This document shows, one piece after another, positions 35,446 to 48,418 of a stretch of DNA of 64,000 bases. The stretch spans positions 2,852,001-2,916,000 of the forward strand of contig JAPEHQ010000004.1 of the NCBI GenBank assembly GCA_027405735.1, given 5' to 3'. The stretch's first letter is position 1. The number at the start of each line of letters is the position of its first letter. Under the pieces are notes generated by a model, which was not told the origin of the DNA, ran no database searches, and saw only the letters and a list, made by a program, of their open reading frames with translations. The translations under genes and the position numbers were made by a program. This DNA comes from Mucor racemosus (lineage: Eukaryota; Mucoromycota; Mucoromycetes; Mucorales; Mucoraceae).

Positions 35446-38171
35446 AATCCAATTAATCTACCACTATTCATCATGAATATAGGTATGAGTAAGTACAGTA
35501 TTAGCCAAAGTCAGTATATATGGCAACGGCAATTATCGAGATTAATAAGAAGTAAACGACCTCTTTATATATAATCAAAGTTGTAGTGCAATACGTTCTT
35601 CACCGATTTTTAAAGAAAATGTACGATTTCAAATGTCGATTTATTAATTAATTAATAAACAACTGTAAGCAAATGTATATCAGAAAATTGTAAACCTTCA
35701 TTCATTAAATATGTTATATTATAAGATGATCAAAGTCAATACCAATATTAAAAAAATAATACTGAGCTTTGGTGGAGTAATCGATAAAATAAGCTACAAG
35801 TCAAATTATTTGCCAGAAAAATACTTCGACAACATAAAAAATCTACATGTAAAAGCGACTTTAAACAACACACAGCAACGCCAAATGCAAAGATAATCTC
35901 TATAAAGCTTGCGGATTACGGAATATATCGAGATAGAATATATGTTCGTCTATGATATACGGCTCCTTTATTCTTATTATGTACGTATCCTGGTTACAAT
36001 TTTTATTTTTTCATCTGCATTACTATACCAAATCAATCATAGAAGCAGCTCACTGGTCAACTAGATTTTTTAGATTTATGTAAATCCCTATAAGTTATTC
36101 AATGTTTCGCATCATTTTATGCTTTTTTAAGCAATAACTGCATTATTTTCCTAAAAACCTCTGAAGGCAGCGGGCATTTTCCCGCAGTTTATACATAGAA
36201 ATATAAAAATTCCATATTTCAAAAAATTCCTCAGCTTTGCAATATACAGAAAGAATAAAACTACAATTATTTTATATGTTATAACATATGAAGATGCTTT
36301 GAAAGTTTTTTTCTTTTAAAGAAAATGATGCTTGAGGGCCATAGAATTGATAAATTATTTGGAAGCATGATTTTTTAAGGGTTGTGTAAAAAAGGGGGTT
36401 ACTTTTACTGCTGCTATTGTTTCTCCTGCCATTACTACCACAAGCTATGGTGTGCTACTTCTACTATCTTGGCTAATTATATCTGTAATTTTACTGCTAC
36501 TTATGCTAATTTACTTAATTACCTTGGTGATAAATTTTATCAATGTCACTGAAGGATCGTCTGCTGCTGGATCGACTTTCTTTACTGAATGTATCAATAA
36601 CATTACTGCCTCTTTGCCATGCTTTTTGTTTGATCAGTTTAAGATGCCTATAGTAGCTCCTACCTTGCTTCATGCATCTAGATATCATTTCTTCCACTTC
36701 TGTTTGCATGGTAAACCCTGTTAATTTTATCAGATATGCCTATATCTTTGCCATCAATATAATTGACAACCTCAATGATGATTTCTATTGTAGTCCCGAC
36801 ATGTCATATCTCACTAATACAATGCAATAACCTTTTCTTTTCTATATTTCTTTTCATTCATCCTCTTCGATTTAATATATTTCTCTACACTAACTTCCTT
36901 TTATTATTATTCATTTAAATATTTTCAATTTTTTACATTTTATTCTTAGGAACTTGTATAAATAAAGCCTAACATTTAATCACTTGGAATTACAAAAGTT
37001 TAAAGCTTTTTCTTTAAATAGATACATACTCTTTAAATTAACAAATACATATAACTATATGGCTTGCACTTACTTAATAAATATATTTTTATACATTTTA
37101 GATATAGTTATTAAATGAGAATGCAGTTTTTAAGTCTTATTTTGCAGCATTAAATTCTATAATTTGCAACGAAAAATAGCGGGCTTTCAATCAAAATCGA
37201 TGTAAAATGATGAAAGTGAATTTGATGAATTTGGCTAAAAACTGCATATATCTCTTTTTCATTGACGGAATAGCTGTTTCAAAAGATGCACCAAGTTCTT
37301 GTGCATCTTGTCGTACGAATTTTGCAATATGTATATAACGTCATTATCCTTTAAAATCAAATTGAGTCTTCTTTCTCCGCTTAGATAGCAATCGAAAGCG
37401 ATCCTTCTCCTTATGGGAATGCTTTCTTTTGATAACAAGCAAACCCAATAAAAAAATATTCTGATCAAGTAAACATGGGAGGAATACACAACAAATGGTT
37501 TATTGCTTTTTTCAAAGTGAGTAGACAGCTGGAAAATCCTTTAAAGGTTATACATCATGCATTTGAAGTTATTTCGAGGTTTGTGCTTAATACTGTAATC
37601 TTCAATGGAACTCAAAGAATAAGATATCTATGGGATGGCAATTGAAGAAAACCTCAAGTGAATCACTTTCTCAGGACGGTTAAAATAATAGCAAATATAA
37701 AAGTATAACATAACCATGTTTATTGTACTTTGACATTTCGGCTAAATAATCAAGACGAATTATACCTTGTTATCTTTAAAGTGATAGTGGTATTCAAATA
37801 TAAGCATATGACGTTTAGGCAAATGCTTATGTTTTTTGCCTCTGAAAATAACGGTTATAAAGTCCATGATTACTCTGTGTTCATCTTCATCCTTCTTCCC
37901 ATATCAATCTGTTGTATTCAATTAAATGAAATGTATACAGATGAAAATGTCTGACGTAAATTTATTAAGCATTATCCCATTTCGGGATAAATATTAGGGA
38001 TATCCTCTCATATGTTAGTTCGTTTCTCCAGTCGTCCATGTTTAATAGAAGAAAACATGGTTACCCCGGGGTATTAAAGAAAAAAAATTATTTTATAATT
38101 CCAGCCTTTACCCGTCCAGTTAAATATTATCTTCTTTCCCCTCTCCACTTTTTTTTTTTATATAAACAAAA
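35446..38171. other. Spacer with one small repeat and one possible exon
   Basis: 35500-35610 is related to 46255-46350 (shared AGTATATATGRCAA and TAATCAAAGTTGTAGT segments). On the minus strand 36709-36515 is an open frame ending before CACCAAG/GTAATT, a possible exon, unrecognised. 37259-37489 minus is another open frame without support. A pyrimidine tract leads into the IDH1 start. Confidence 0.4.
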
Positions 38172-39677
38172 ATGCTTCTTAAGGCTATTGCTAGACCCGC
38201 TGCTTTCAACAACGTCAAGCAGGTTAGATTTATTAGATAATGTTTATGTGTATTATATTGACATACATACTTTAGGTTGCTACTCGTTCATTTGCTTCTC
38301 AAGCTAGCACCACTATCCCTACCCCTGCTCCCGTCGAGCAAAAGTCTGTAAGTTACACTCGCCTATTTTTTCAAGAATGTCGAAATTTATTCGATTTCTT
38401 TAGATTTTCCCCAAGAAGTATGGAGGAAAGTACACTGTCACCATGATTCCTGGTGATGGTATCGGTCAAGAAATTGCCATGTCAGTCAAGGATGTCTTCA
38501 AGGCCGCCAATGTCCCTGTTGAATTTGAGCAATACGATGTTTCTGGTTTGACTTCTGAAGATGATAAGCTTTACCAAGAATCTATCGAATCTCTTCGTCG
38601 TAACAAGGTTGGTATCAAGGGTACTCTTTTCACTCCTACCTCCAAGCTCGGTCACAAGTCTTTCAACGTTACCATGCGTAAGGATCTCGATATGTATGCC
38701 TCTCTTTCTCTCTGTAAGAATGTTCCCGGTGTTCAATCTCGTTTAAGTGATGTTGATATTGCTATTATCCGTGAAAACACTGAAGGTGAATACTCTGGTT
38801 TAGAACATCAGGTATGTTAAAAATTAATCGGGATTTATAATGATAATGTATTTACCCCGCATTTTATATATAGTCTGTTCCTGGTGTTGTTGAATCCCTC
38901 AAGATTATTACCCGTGTAAAGACTGAACGTATTGCTCGTTTCGCTTTCGATTTCGCTGTCAAGAACAACCGTAAGAAGGTTACCATTATTCACAAGGCCA
39001 ACATCATGTAAGCCTATATATATTATTTTGTTATTTGTGATTTGAATCTCAACGAAAATGTTGATTAGGAAATTGGCTGATGGTCTTTTCTTGCGTACTT
39101 GTCGTGATGTCGCCAAGGAGTATGCTCACCACGATATTGAAGTCAATGACATGATTGTTGACAACACTGCTATGCAACTTGTCTCTCGTCCTCAACAATT
39201 CGATGTTATGGTCATGCCCAACTTGTACGGTAACATTGTTTCCAATGTTGTAAGTATTTAATATGATTCTTTTTATTATCAGTCTCACTAATGATTTCAT
39301 TTTTATAAAGGGTGCTGGTTTAATTGGTGGTCCTGGTTTGATCCCCGGTTGTAACATTGGCCGTGAATTCGCCATGTTCGAACCTGTAAGTTTTTAGAAA
39401 ATTTGGTATATATCAACATAATAGGATATTAACATTTAATATCTAATAGGGTTGTCGTCATGTTGCTCTTGATATCCAAAACCAAAACAGTGCTAACCCC
39501 ACTGCCATGCTCCTTTCTTCCGTCATGATGTTGAGACATTTGAACTTGGATGAACATGCCAACAGAATTTCTTCCGCTGTTTATGATACTATTGGTAACA
39601 ACGTTGCCAAGACTGTCGATATTGGTGGTACCAGCACCCTCAAGGAGTTCACTTCTGCTGTTATCTCTAAATTGTAA
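38172..39677 (+). CDS. IDH1: NAD-dependent isocitrate dehydrogenase subunit 1, mitochondrial
   Basis: A TCA-cycle enzyme subunit; Idh1 is the regulatory partner of catalytic Idh2 in the hetero-octamer. Seven exons: 38172-38222, 38276-38347, 38404-38811, 38874-39007, 39069-39249, 39311-39385 and 39450-39677, giving 382 aa. The first ~25 residues ([25 protein letters not shown]) form a basic presequence. Family blocks: [98 protein letters not shown]. The [11 protein letters not shown] segment and the missing catalytic-type arginine pattern point to Idh1 rather than Idh2, which I hold with moderate confidence. Codon use is biased toward C-ending codons (GTC, CTC, ATC), more than its neighbours, suggesting high expression. 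Confidence 0.93.
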
Positions 39678-39885
39678 AAAAAAATGCAAATAATCTAAAC
39701 CCCCAACTTGACAAAAAATAAGAGACATTACCATAAAAAATTGGAAAAGAAAAATGAATGTAATCTTATTAGAAAAAGTGAAGCGCTTTCTTTTTTTTTT
39801 TGGTTTTTATGTGTATTTAATCGTTGTATGTAACCATTTCCTTAAATTAAATAAAATCTAAAACTTTACATTTTTACCAAGAGGG

Positions 39886-39886
<1 letters not shown>

Positions 39887-39920
<34 letters not shown>
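39887..39920. repeat. (ATT)n microsatellite
   Basis: About eleven uninterrupted TTA units between the 3' ends of two convergent genes. Confidence 0.9.
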
Positions 39921-39944
39921 GTGATATATTGTATATAGATAATT

Positions 39945-40337
39945 TTATGAAGAGGAGGAAGAGGAAGAGGAGGATGAAAGAACCCAATAATGGCCATTTG
40001 TAACACTGTTTGTATTACAAGATTCATTATCAGATTCATTGCTATTAGTAGAATCACTGAATTCTGGAAATGATATATAGCTTTTTTGAAATTCTGATAG
40101 TTGATCCAGACAAAGATTTGGGTCATTGAGTATATTAATGTTGTCTATATCTTCGCTGTTGTTGGTGTTTTCTTGTAAAGTTGTTCGTCTTCGTAAAACA
40201 ACTTCCTTGATAAACTCTGAACAGATATCAGACCAATTGTTATTACCATTTTCTACTTTTCCATTGCTTCTATTGCTTGATGTGCTTGTTTTACGCTTCA
40301 AAAACATTTCAAATCGATTTTTTTTGGGAATATACAT
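39945..40337 (-). CDS. Hypothetical serine-tailed protein
   Basis: A single exon of 130 aa starting MYIPKKNRFEMFLKRK. It is rich in N, S, E and D, has a basic patch (VVLRRRTTL, about 65-73), an acidic middle and a terminal run of ten serines encoded by TCC/TCT codons. No domain was recognised. Convergent with IDH1, 267 bp between stops. About 130 bp upstream of the ATG is a TATATATATACATATATATG stretch that could supply a TATA box. Probably a real small gene because the frame is long for this composition and uses coding-like codons, but unproven. Confidence 0.5.
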   Translation of the reverse strand: MYIPKKNRFEMFLKRKTSTSSNRSNGKVENGNNNWSDICSEFIKEVVLRRRTTLQENTNNSEDIDNINILNDPNLCLDQLSEFQKSYISFPEFSDSTNSNESDNESCNTNSVTNGHYWVLSSSSSSSSSS

Positions 40338-42357
40338 TTTGAACGAGTGAATGAGAGATTTAATGAATGGAAGGGGATGATTGATGTATAAGGAAAAGAG
40401 ACAATTAGCAAATAGAAAAGAGTATGATAGAGAAAGAAATGAGAAAAATGTTTACATAAATACCTTATATATATATACATATATATGTGACTCAAGAGAG
40501 GAATGAAGGTACTCAATTTTTTTTTTTTACACAGAGTACCCCTTGTTGAATTCTTTGTTTATATCAATTGTTTAAAATCTATTATTTAATGTATAATATC
40601 ATGGGCTAGCAGTTTTTTGGATTTTTATGTTTGTTTGAATATAGATTTATACCATGAAATCTTTGGCAAGAACATTGTTCTTCTTATTAAATTATGAATG
40701 GTGCATTGTATTTATGTTGTATTTCATTACACACTCAAAAGCATACACATAAATTGAACGCATATCTTTACAGCCCCTTTAGTGTATAATCTCACCAATT
40801 TATACGTCATTTGTTATTATATTTTATTGCTGACCTTCATCAACAATGAAACCAGATCATGATATTCTGTTATAAATTTACACACGTTAGAAAAAAGTCA
40901 TTCTTCTCAAATCAAAAATTTTAAGAATTACATTTTATAATTCTGTGTAATTTCGTGAGTTTTTCTTCCTCCTTCTTTAGTGTTCTCCTGCTATAATATT
41001 TCGCATTAAATATATCAGTCAAGGAGCATCTTATTTTTGTGCTTCTAGATTGTACTTTTAGCAATTTAGCATGGTAGTAGCATTGATTATCATTATCGGA
41101 GAATATCAATAATTTTAACATAAAGTTGTATTCTGGAAAATAGTATACACCCCTTTTCTTTATTAAATAAACACATGTATATATTACAAAATAACTGTAA
41201 AACTGTAAACTGTAAACAAAGAATATCAACTTAAATAGATAGCTACGTATATTTGAGGCAATTAATTAGTTGGCCGATGAAGAGGGGTTAAAGTTGCAAC
41301 TAGATTATTTTCAGCACTGTATAAATAACTCAAGGTACCTATCCCCTTTTACACTTTTAACAACAGTAAATAGAATTTATTACACCGTCCCATAGCACTC
41401 ATTTATAATTGAACAGCTAATTTCACTATAATTACAATGTCCATCTACGCCTTTTACTCTTGTTGCTTTTGTCTTAAATTGGATGGATATGTACTTTTTC
41501 CTTTTGTAATAATAGTTTTACAAACACAAGGAATGTTGTTTGCTTGGGGGTCGTATCTAGTACATGGTGCCATTATCAATCAACCTTATTTGACCCTATC
41601 CATGAAGACATAAGTGTATATCTCATTTCTATATATTCGTATTTTCCCAATCATATCAACTTTTTATACAATACTTGGTCAATCAATATACCTGACACAT
41701 GTATGACATTTTGAACGTTGATTTTATAAGTTTATATATGTATATGATAAGATGTTTCACATCATTTCATCATTTGCATGTCTGTGCTAGCTTAGTTATC
41801 ACTGAGAAGCTTATCAAATCAATATCTAATTATATGCTTGTTTACCAGTACACTCTTTAAGAGAGATATAAAGTAACAAAAATACCAAACAATGTATATG
41901 CAACCGGATCAGATTCAAAATGGCTTTGTTATAGAAGTAAAAAATACATCAAAAATGCGTCTCAGCGAATACGTACGATTTTAGATATTTACTAGCAGAA
42001 TATATGTTAATTTGATATTATTGTCAACCTCAATTATCCAATAATGCACTAGATTGAAGATGCTTAATAAACCAGTTACTAAATAAAATAAATCATTTAA
42101 TATATTATACAATACATTTTTAAATTATTTTTTATCGAATGTAGTCAAAGCATGTTAAAAAGCGTACTTTGAACAACAAGTTATCCGTCAATCTGTCATG
42201 TATTTATCAAAACTCCAGTTAAAGAGCATCCAACACAAACACACGGACACACATACAAAGTTTGGAATGCAAAAAGATTACACTCCATATGTTAAAATGA
42301 ATTTTGTATCATTTTTATAAGTACCTGATCGAGCAAAATTTGAATTTTCATCGTATC
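40338..42357. other. Long spacer
   Basis: No gene could be firmly supported. It contains a 58-codon frame at 41437-41613, listed separately, and a 102-codon minus frame (40921-41229) with composition typical of translated AT-rich DNA. Confidence 0.4.
41437..41613 (+). other. Possible small membrane-protein ORF (58 aa)
   Basis: ATG to TAA, starting MSIYAFYSCCFCLKLDGYV, then a hydrophobic span (LFPFVIIVLQTQGMLFAWGS). The C-C-F-C-L-K-L-D-G start followed by a membrane helix resembles the N-terminal end of small tetraspan proteins common in fungi. No following exon was found, so it may be a fragment or chance. Confidence 0.25.
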
Positions 42358-43890
42358 CAATCTTCAACATTAGAGCTTGCCCTCTTTTCTATAACTAACT
42401 TCATATTAAACACTTTCTAGGATATACCCTAGGCATTACTAAATAGAAATAAATTGATCACATTATGCTACCTATCCCTAAATTTATTTTATATCTCACG
42501 AAAGACTCAAAAACGCGTAAAATTTACTGCTTTTTCCTTGAAAACTAGGTCTCACTTTTCATCCCTGCTCTACTTTTTTTTTCACTAAATAACACCAAGA
42601 AAAAATTATATGCCAATGTACCTGAGATGTTCAGCTTTAATTCAAAAACAAGTATCCAAAAATATCCTACTTTTTACGGTTGGCATTAATTTTTCAGTGC
42701 TAATGTTTCAGATTTTTACGCGTATTTCACTGCTAATGGATTGAAAACTTTGAGGCTTCATATCTCCAGAGATAATTAAGCTATACTAACACTTTTTAAT
42801 AATGAAACTTACTTGTTTTAAAGTGCTCTATTACATATTGTAATATAAAAAAATTCTGGGTACCCTTATTTTTTTTTCATTTTTTTTGACATTTCTATAG
42901 TAGGTTTCAAAATATTGGCTAAATTGAGCAACATTTTTTTTGCATTCATGTCATTAATCTCATTAAGCTCTCTCGGATTCAATTTAGAGTCTTTCAAAAT
43001 ATTGATTTTTTGTGGAGATATCCTCAAAAATGTGTACAAAAAGGTACCTCCATTTCTGGCGTCCATTTTCCCCTTGTATACCCTCATCCCAAATTCTGAA
43101 TCTGAAAAAATTTGGACAAAAATGCTGTTTTCTCCACGAAAAATACAGTTAGAAAGTTTAGCAATAGCTCAATCGATAGATAATTTTTTAGCGCATTATT
43201 TCAGTTTATTATATTTTAAATATGCTTATAAAAAGTGATGTGTATCTTCAAAAAACCTTCAAAATTTCAATTGCATTTTGCGCACAATTTAATGTGGAAT
43301 GTTTGTCTAATTTTTATTTAGATCGATGCAAAATCCAAAACTGTACAAAAACTACTTAATACACTAGGTCAACTTACTTTGCAGTTCATGAACATTTAAA
43401 TGATTTTGTTTTTTTAACCATTTTTCATCCATTTTTTAAAAATAAATTTTGGAATCCCGTTATGATAGATTTTAAGCTGTGATAAAAACGATTATTTTGA
43501 TTATCTCAACAAAAAATTAATATTTTTTGCTGAAACAAAAAATGCAGACTAGCTTTGAGTTGGATCTATCGTATTTGAAGATTTTACATAATTCAATTCA
43601 ACATTGGGAGAAAACATTCGAAAAGCATTTAAACCCTATCTGAAACCTCCTATTTTTTACAACCGTAAAAAATCGATAACAGAAGCCTTATCGCAGCGAA
43701 TTTTGATCCTAACAACCTCCAACTTTACATGAGAGTAGAACACATATTTGACACGTTGATATCAAAGAGTAACGTCCCTAACCTACCTTGTGTTGAGAAA
43801 ACTATCACTACCAAAGTGCACCTATAGCGTACTGTGCATTTTTATTGAAAACAATTTAAATACAGTCTCTATGAATACCAGTTTTATACA
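42358..43890 (-). repeat. Repeat family A, copy 5
   Basis: Full-length form matching copy 4. Frames: 42915-43238 plus (107 codons, start ATG in a GCATTGAGC-poor context) and 42866-43087 minus (73 codons). Differences between copies 4 and 5 are scattered substitutions without frameshifts in either frame. Confidence 0.85.
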
Positions 43891-43951
43891 GTATCAAAAG
43901 ATACTAATATAAAAATACTCTGCTAAAAGATACACTTTATTAATTCATTGA

Positions 43952-44774
43952 TGCTGTAGTGTAATTGCATACTAAAAACGCTTGATAATAATAAAATAAC
44001 CTAATTTCCAAGTGTCGCTCATAAAATATGATGCCACTTGAAATATAAGCGACAATAATAAACAAGCGCTTCAATTGAACACAATAACAAACGCATGCGA
44101 AAACTAATGAAATACCTTCTTAAACCATACATGTTGTGTAGATGATAGCACCATTGATCACGGCGCAATTAATTACATAAATACACAGCAATGTAGAACT
44201 TAACATATCAAACTGTGTCGTAACCTTAACTAAGGAATGCACCCAGATCTGTGGATGCAACAAATATATATCAAAATAGGATTCTATCCAAATCAATAAT
44301 AATAGTAAACAAAGATATCAATTTAATCAACTATTCATCTGTATTGAAGTTGCACTACAAATATAAATAAGATTCAAGCATATAAAAACTACCCCTTAAA
44401 ATCAAGGTTACATAGTAAAATAGATATAACAATAATAAACAAAACAACCATTTCTCAAAAGGTCGATATTTATTGTCACATTTGACATTTGACATACAAT
44501 CCCTTATGGTCAATGCTCTACATGATTTACCCCCCTTAAAATATTAAACCAATAACAATTTACTCAAAACTGGAAGATTACTAAATATACATCCATTCAA
44601 GTCTGATGGTATCCAAGTTCTCCAAATCATTATAAATACCCTCACGCTTTTTCAATTATTTTAAACTTTCAGAAATGTTTTGTAATAAAAACTTTAACTG
44701 ATTATAATTGTATTTCTACTGCTTTTATTTTTATTTCTTTTTTATTTTAGTAAACAACTTCGTTATTTACTGCA
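43952..44774 (-). mobile_element. LTR-like element F, copy 2 (inverted, with 85-bp extra segment)
   Basis: Reverse complement of 45028-45754 with a longer centre: an extra segment (about 44196-44275, containing AATGCACCCAGATCTGTGGA) interrupts it and recurs at 58810-58900. Ends TGCTGTAGTG and TTTACTGCA. Flanks (ATTGA / TGTAT) show no target duplication. Confidence 0.65.
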
Positions 44775-45027
44775 TGTATGACATTTAGTATGAGTTACTA
44801 AATGTCCTGTCATGTTGAATTTTAATAATTGTTCCTGAATTTCTGCATCTAGGCAACCTTCTGATATATCAACCAGCTTCGATGGGTTATTGTGAATTCA
44901 GCATTCGGTAAGTTTGAACAACAAGTTGGTTACCTGTTATTTACGCCTACTAAGGTCAGTAAGCTAACCAGTTCTCAACGAATATGGATCCAAATGGCCT
45001 CCTGTTGCAATTGTAGGTACTTCTAAT
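44775..45027. other. 253-bp segment between two inverted F elements
   Basis: Not repeated elsewhere in the window. It starts with a near-palindrome, GACATTTAGTA / TACTAAATGTC, at about 44780-44805. No gene. Confidence 0.5.
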
Positions 45028-45754
45028 TGCAGTAAATTACGATGTTAATTTACTAAAATAAAAAAAATATAAAAATAAAAGCAGTAGAAATACAATTATA
45101 ATCAGCTAAAGTTTTTATTACAAAAGATTTCTGAAGAGTTAAAATAATTGAAAAGTATGAGGGTATTTATAGTGATTTGGAGAACTTGGATACCATCAGA
45201 CTTGAATGGATGTATATTTAGTAATCTTCCAGTTTTGAGTACATTGTTATTGATTTGATATTTTAAGGGGTAAATTGTATAGAGCATTGACCATAAGGGA
45301 TTGTATGTCAAGTGTGACAATATCGACCTTTTGGGAAATGGTTATTTTTGTTTATTTCTGTTATATCTATTTTATGTAACCTTGATTTTTAAGGGGTAGT
45401 TTTTATATGCTTGAATCTTATTTATATTGATAGTGCAACTACGATATAGATGAGTAGTTGACTAAATTGATATCTTTGTTTATTATCATTATTGATTTGG
45501 ATAGAATCCTGTTTTGATATATATGTCATTTGTGTAATTGATTGCGCCGTGATCAAGGGTGCTATCATCTACACGACATGTATGGTTCAAAAAGGGTATT
45601 TCATATTTTTAGCATGCGTTTGTTATTGTGTTCAATTGAAGCGTTTGTTTATTATCGTTGTTCACATTTCAAGTGGCATCATATTTTATGAGCGACACTT
45701 GAAATTTAGGTTGTTTTATTTTATCAAGCGTTTTTAGTATGTAATTCCACTGCA
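45028..45754 (+). mobile_element. LTR-like element F, copy 3 (with target duplication)
   Basis: 727 bp, TGCAGTAAATTACG to ATTCCACTGCA, flanked by CTAAT at 45023-45027 and 45755-45759. TG..CA ends and a 5-bp duplication suggest a solo LTR. In the reverse reading it carries TATAAATACCCTC and, 50 bp later, AATAAAA. A TIR-type DNA element is the alternative because the ends pair for about six bases (TGCAGT/ACTGCA). Confidence 0.75.
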
Positions 45755-45759
45755 CTAAT

Positions 45760-47059
45760 GTTGATCAACAGAATTGCGAAAGGTGTAGCCTTTCTCAGTT
45801 GCTGTGGAAATGGAAAATGGAAAATGTGTACTTGTTTAAACTATTTTGTATGGATTGTTTCATATTTTCTTTGGAAATTTTTATAGAAACAAATAATGGT
45901 TCAAAATTGAATTTTGAAGTTGCAATTAATGCACAGTAGATGTGTAAAGAACATGCCTTGATTTTATTAGCTAATAGCTGTTTTTGAAGGATTTTTGGAC
46001 ACGTTTTTTTTAAAAAAGTCTGTTCTTCTGCTTGAAAGAAATTTGATAACTGGAAAAATGCTTGAAATCAATGAATATTGATTCAAATGGGCTGCAAATT
46101 TCAACATATATACTACAGCTGTAACAGTATCTAGCGATATAGTTTTAACATCCCATTAATTTACTGGTTAAATCATAGAAATCAAACGCCCAGTTTTTTC
46201 TAGTAGGTTTTATGGCTCAGCAAACCATTTTAAAATTACAAATAGCGTTAAATCAGCCAAAATCAGTATATATGACAATAACAACTACTGAAATTATCAA
46301 GTAAACTTTTTTTTTTCATAATCAAAGTTGTAGTACAACGTGTTTTACATCTTTTTTTCTTAAAATCTTAGAAAGTGAATGCAATTATACTTTGATATGG
46401 CGTTGTCATATCCAAGAAAATGTAGCATATTATGGTATGATGTATGATATCGTTTGATTGACTTAGAACGGGATTATGCAGATTTCTATAGAGAAAAGAG
46501 TGAAGATGCCATACGCTTGTCGATTGTGCAAACCAAGACCTGACTCACTATTATACTTTATATATGTAAATATGATTGAAACTGGTGCTTACGTATTTAT
46601 AGAGCTAAATTATCAAGAAACTCAGTATATAAAGATAGATGATATAATTGAATGGCGATTTATCTTTGATCATCACGTTTGAAGAATCACAGAAAAGAAA
46701 AAAAATACCTGAAGCCTATCTCAAAAGCATACATGATCTACTCGGCTTGAATGAGTGTACTTTACCTATACATGCACACACACAAGGAGCAGGTAGATCT
46801 TTTAAACAAAGTTGTTTTTAGATCAGGAACGTCTTTTTTATTTACAGGTGGACCAAAAGACGTAAAGTGCCCACCGGTAATAAGTTAGTAAATATGAAAA
46901 ATTAAAAGTTCTTGTCGTTGGTCAACGTCCAAGAAAAGAAAACGAGCAAGCAAAGGGTGTCATTGTAGATCTAAATGATGAGTTGTTGATAATTATAAAT
47001 GCGTTCCTGTTTTATACATTGACATGCTGCTATGTTGCTGATGATCTTTTGTTGAGCGC
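45760..47059. other. Spacer
   Basis: 46255-46350 is the partner of the small repeat at 35500-35610. A less AT-rich patch near 46840-46970 has short open stretches in two frames but no supportable gene. Confidence 0.4.
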
Positions 47060-48418
47060 CTATTTGGTGATAACAACAGGTGTTGCTTCTGCTGGCGATA
47101 ATGTATTTTCATTGTGAACTACAACATTTTCTGATTCGTCTTGTTGTTGTTGTTGTTGTTGTTCCAAATCATCACCATTTTGCTGTTGTCGTCCTTGCAT
47201 CAATTCAATACGTTCTTTTTCGGCTGTTTCTTTATCAAAAGATCCAATTGCGGGTTCAGGAGTAGGGAATATATGATAGATTGCAATACCCAATATAATA
47301 ACAACGTATGCAAATGGGTACATGATTGTGATATGATAACCAAACAGACCAATACCGAAAATCAAACCATAAAAGTTACAAGTAAGCAAGGATAAGTTAT
47401 ACAATACAGCACTGCCTAAACGGAACATGACTGGAGCCAATGAATACAAGATGAACATGCAAACAGTGTAGACCATCACCATACCAACAGCTTCAGGATT
47501 ACTAGCAAATGCGCTAAATTCATTTCGCTCCAAAATCATTAATTGAACAAAGTTGATGATAGTGGCAAAAAATGTAAACATGCCAATAACTTCATAAAGA
47601 GGATGTTTACGAGCCATTAATTCTTCACCGACATTGGAAAACCCGTACAAGGTTGCACCCAAAAGACAGAACAAATCTCCCTTGACAGCATCAACAGCAG
47701 CATAATCTTTACCTTCCATCACATCACTGGCAATGAGCATGCCCATACCACCTAAAGCAATAAGTACACCAACATATTGCAACCAACGGTAACGAACCTT
47801 CATAATGAAAAAGGAAAGGATCATACAAACGGGGGTACTCCAACAATTCAACAGCATGGCAGATAAAAGAGATGTGTATTGATAAGCCTTCACAACAAAG
47901 TAATTGCCTTCAACATCAATAGCGCCCAGAATGAAGTAATAAATACCTCTACGCCAAAATTGGAGTAACCAACCACGAATACCACGCTTATAAATAGCAT
48001 AACTGTTATAAACGATAGCTAAAGAAGCACTGTTTTGGATATTGGTTTAGTCACATGTGCTAAACAAAGCCTTTTATTTTAAATCACTTACTATACAAGA
48101 AAAGTTTGTGTGGTAGGAGCAGCAAAATTATAAGACATACCGAGTTTTGTAGTTGTAACATTTGTTCCTGTGATACATAATGAAAGCACTGTGCATAAAT
48201 TCAGTCGAATGTTTACATTTACGTGTACAAATATTGGCGAGTTACTTACATTGACCTAAAACCAAAACCTTATAAAATTTGGGGCTTTTCAGAAATGCAG
48301 TACGATCTCTCCATGTTTTTTTGACGGGAGGAGTATCGACGGTATCAACTTGTTCATCGCTAGATTCAATAGTTTGAACAGCTCCTTTATCGTCGTCTAT
48401 CATATCTGAATGATTCAT
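47060..48418 (-). CDS. SLC35F1/F2-type solute carrier
   Basis: A multispanning drug/metabolite-transporter-superfamily membrane protein; the substrate is unknown for this branch. Three exons, 48418-48250, 48188-48092 and 48029-47060, give 411 aa. The acidic cytosolic N-terminus (about 55 residues) is followed by roughly ten hydrophobic segments. Family signatures: QLLSLCITGTNVTTTKL, AIDVEGNYFVVKAYQYTSLL, NCWSTPVCMILSFF, VGVLIALGGMGMLIASD, GDLFCLLGATLYGFSNVGEE. The C-terminal tail is hydrophilic with seven glutamines in a row. The acceptor of exon 2 (TATGCACAG/TGCTTTC) was chosen because the next AG gives an immediate stop. Confidence 0.92.

Noticed and set aside
36515..36709. Possible exon (MQTEVEEMISRCMKQ...) ending at a GTAATT donor
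   Set aside because: No partner exon or family found; left as a note in the spacer entry.
40921..41229. 102-codon minus-strand ORF
   Set aside because: Y/I/F/K/N-rich translation expected from AT-rich DNA; no domain or splice support.
46840..46975. GC-richer patch with short open frames suggesting a gene fragment
   Set aside because: Two frames give equally plausible but short readings; nothing recognised.
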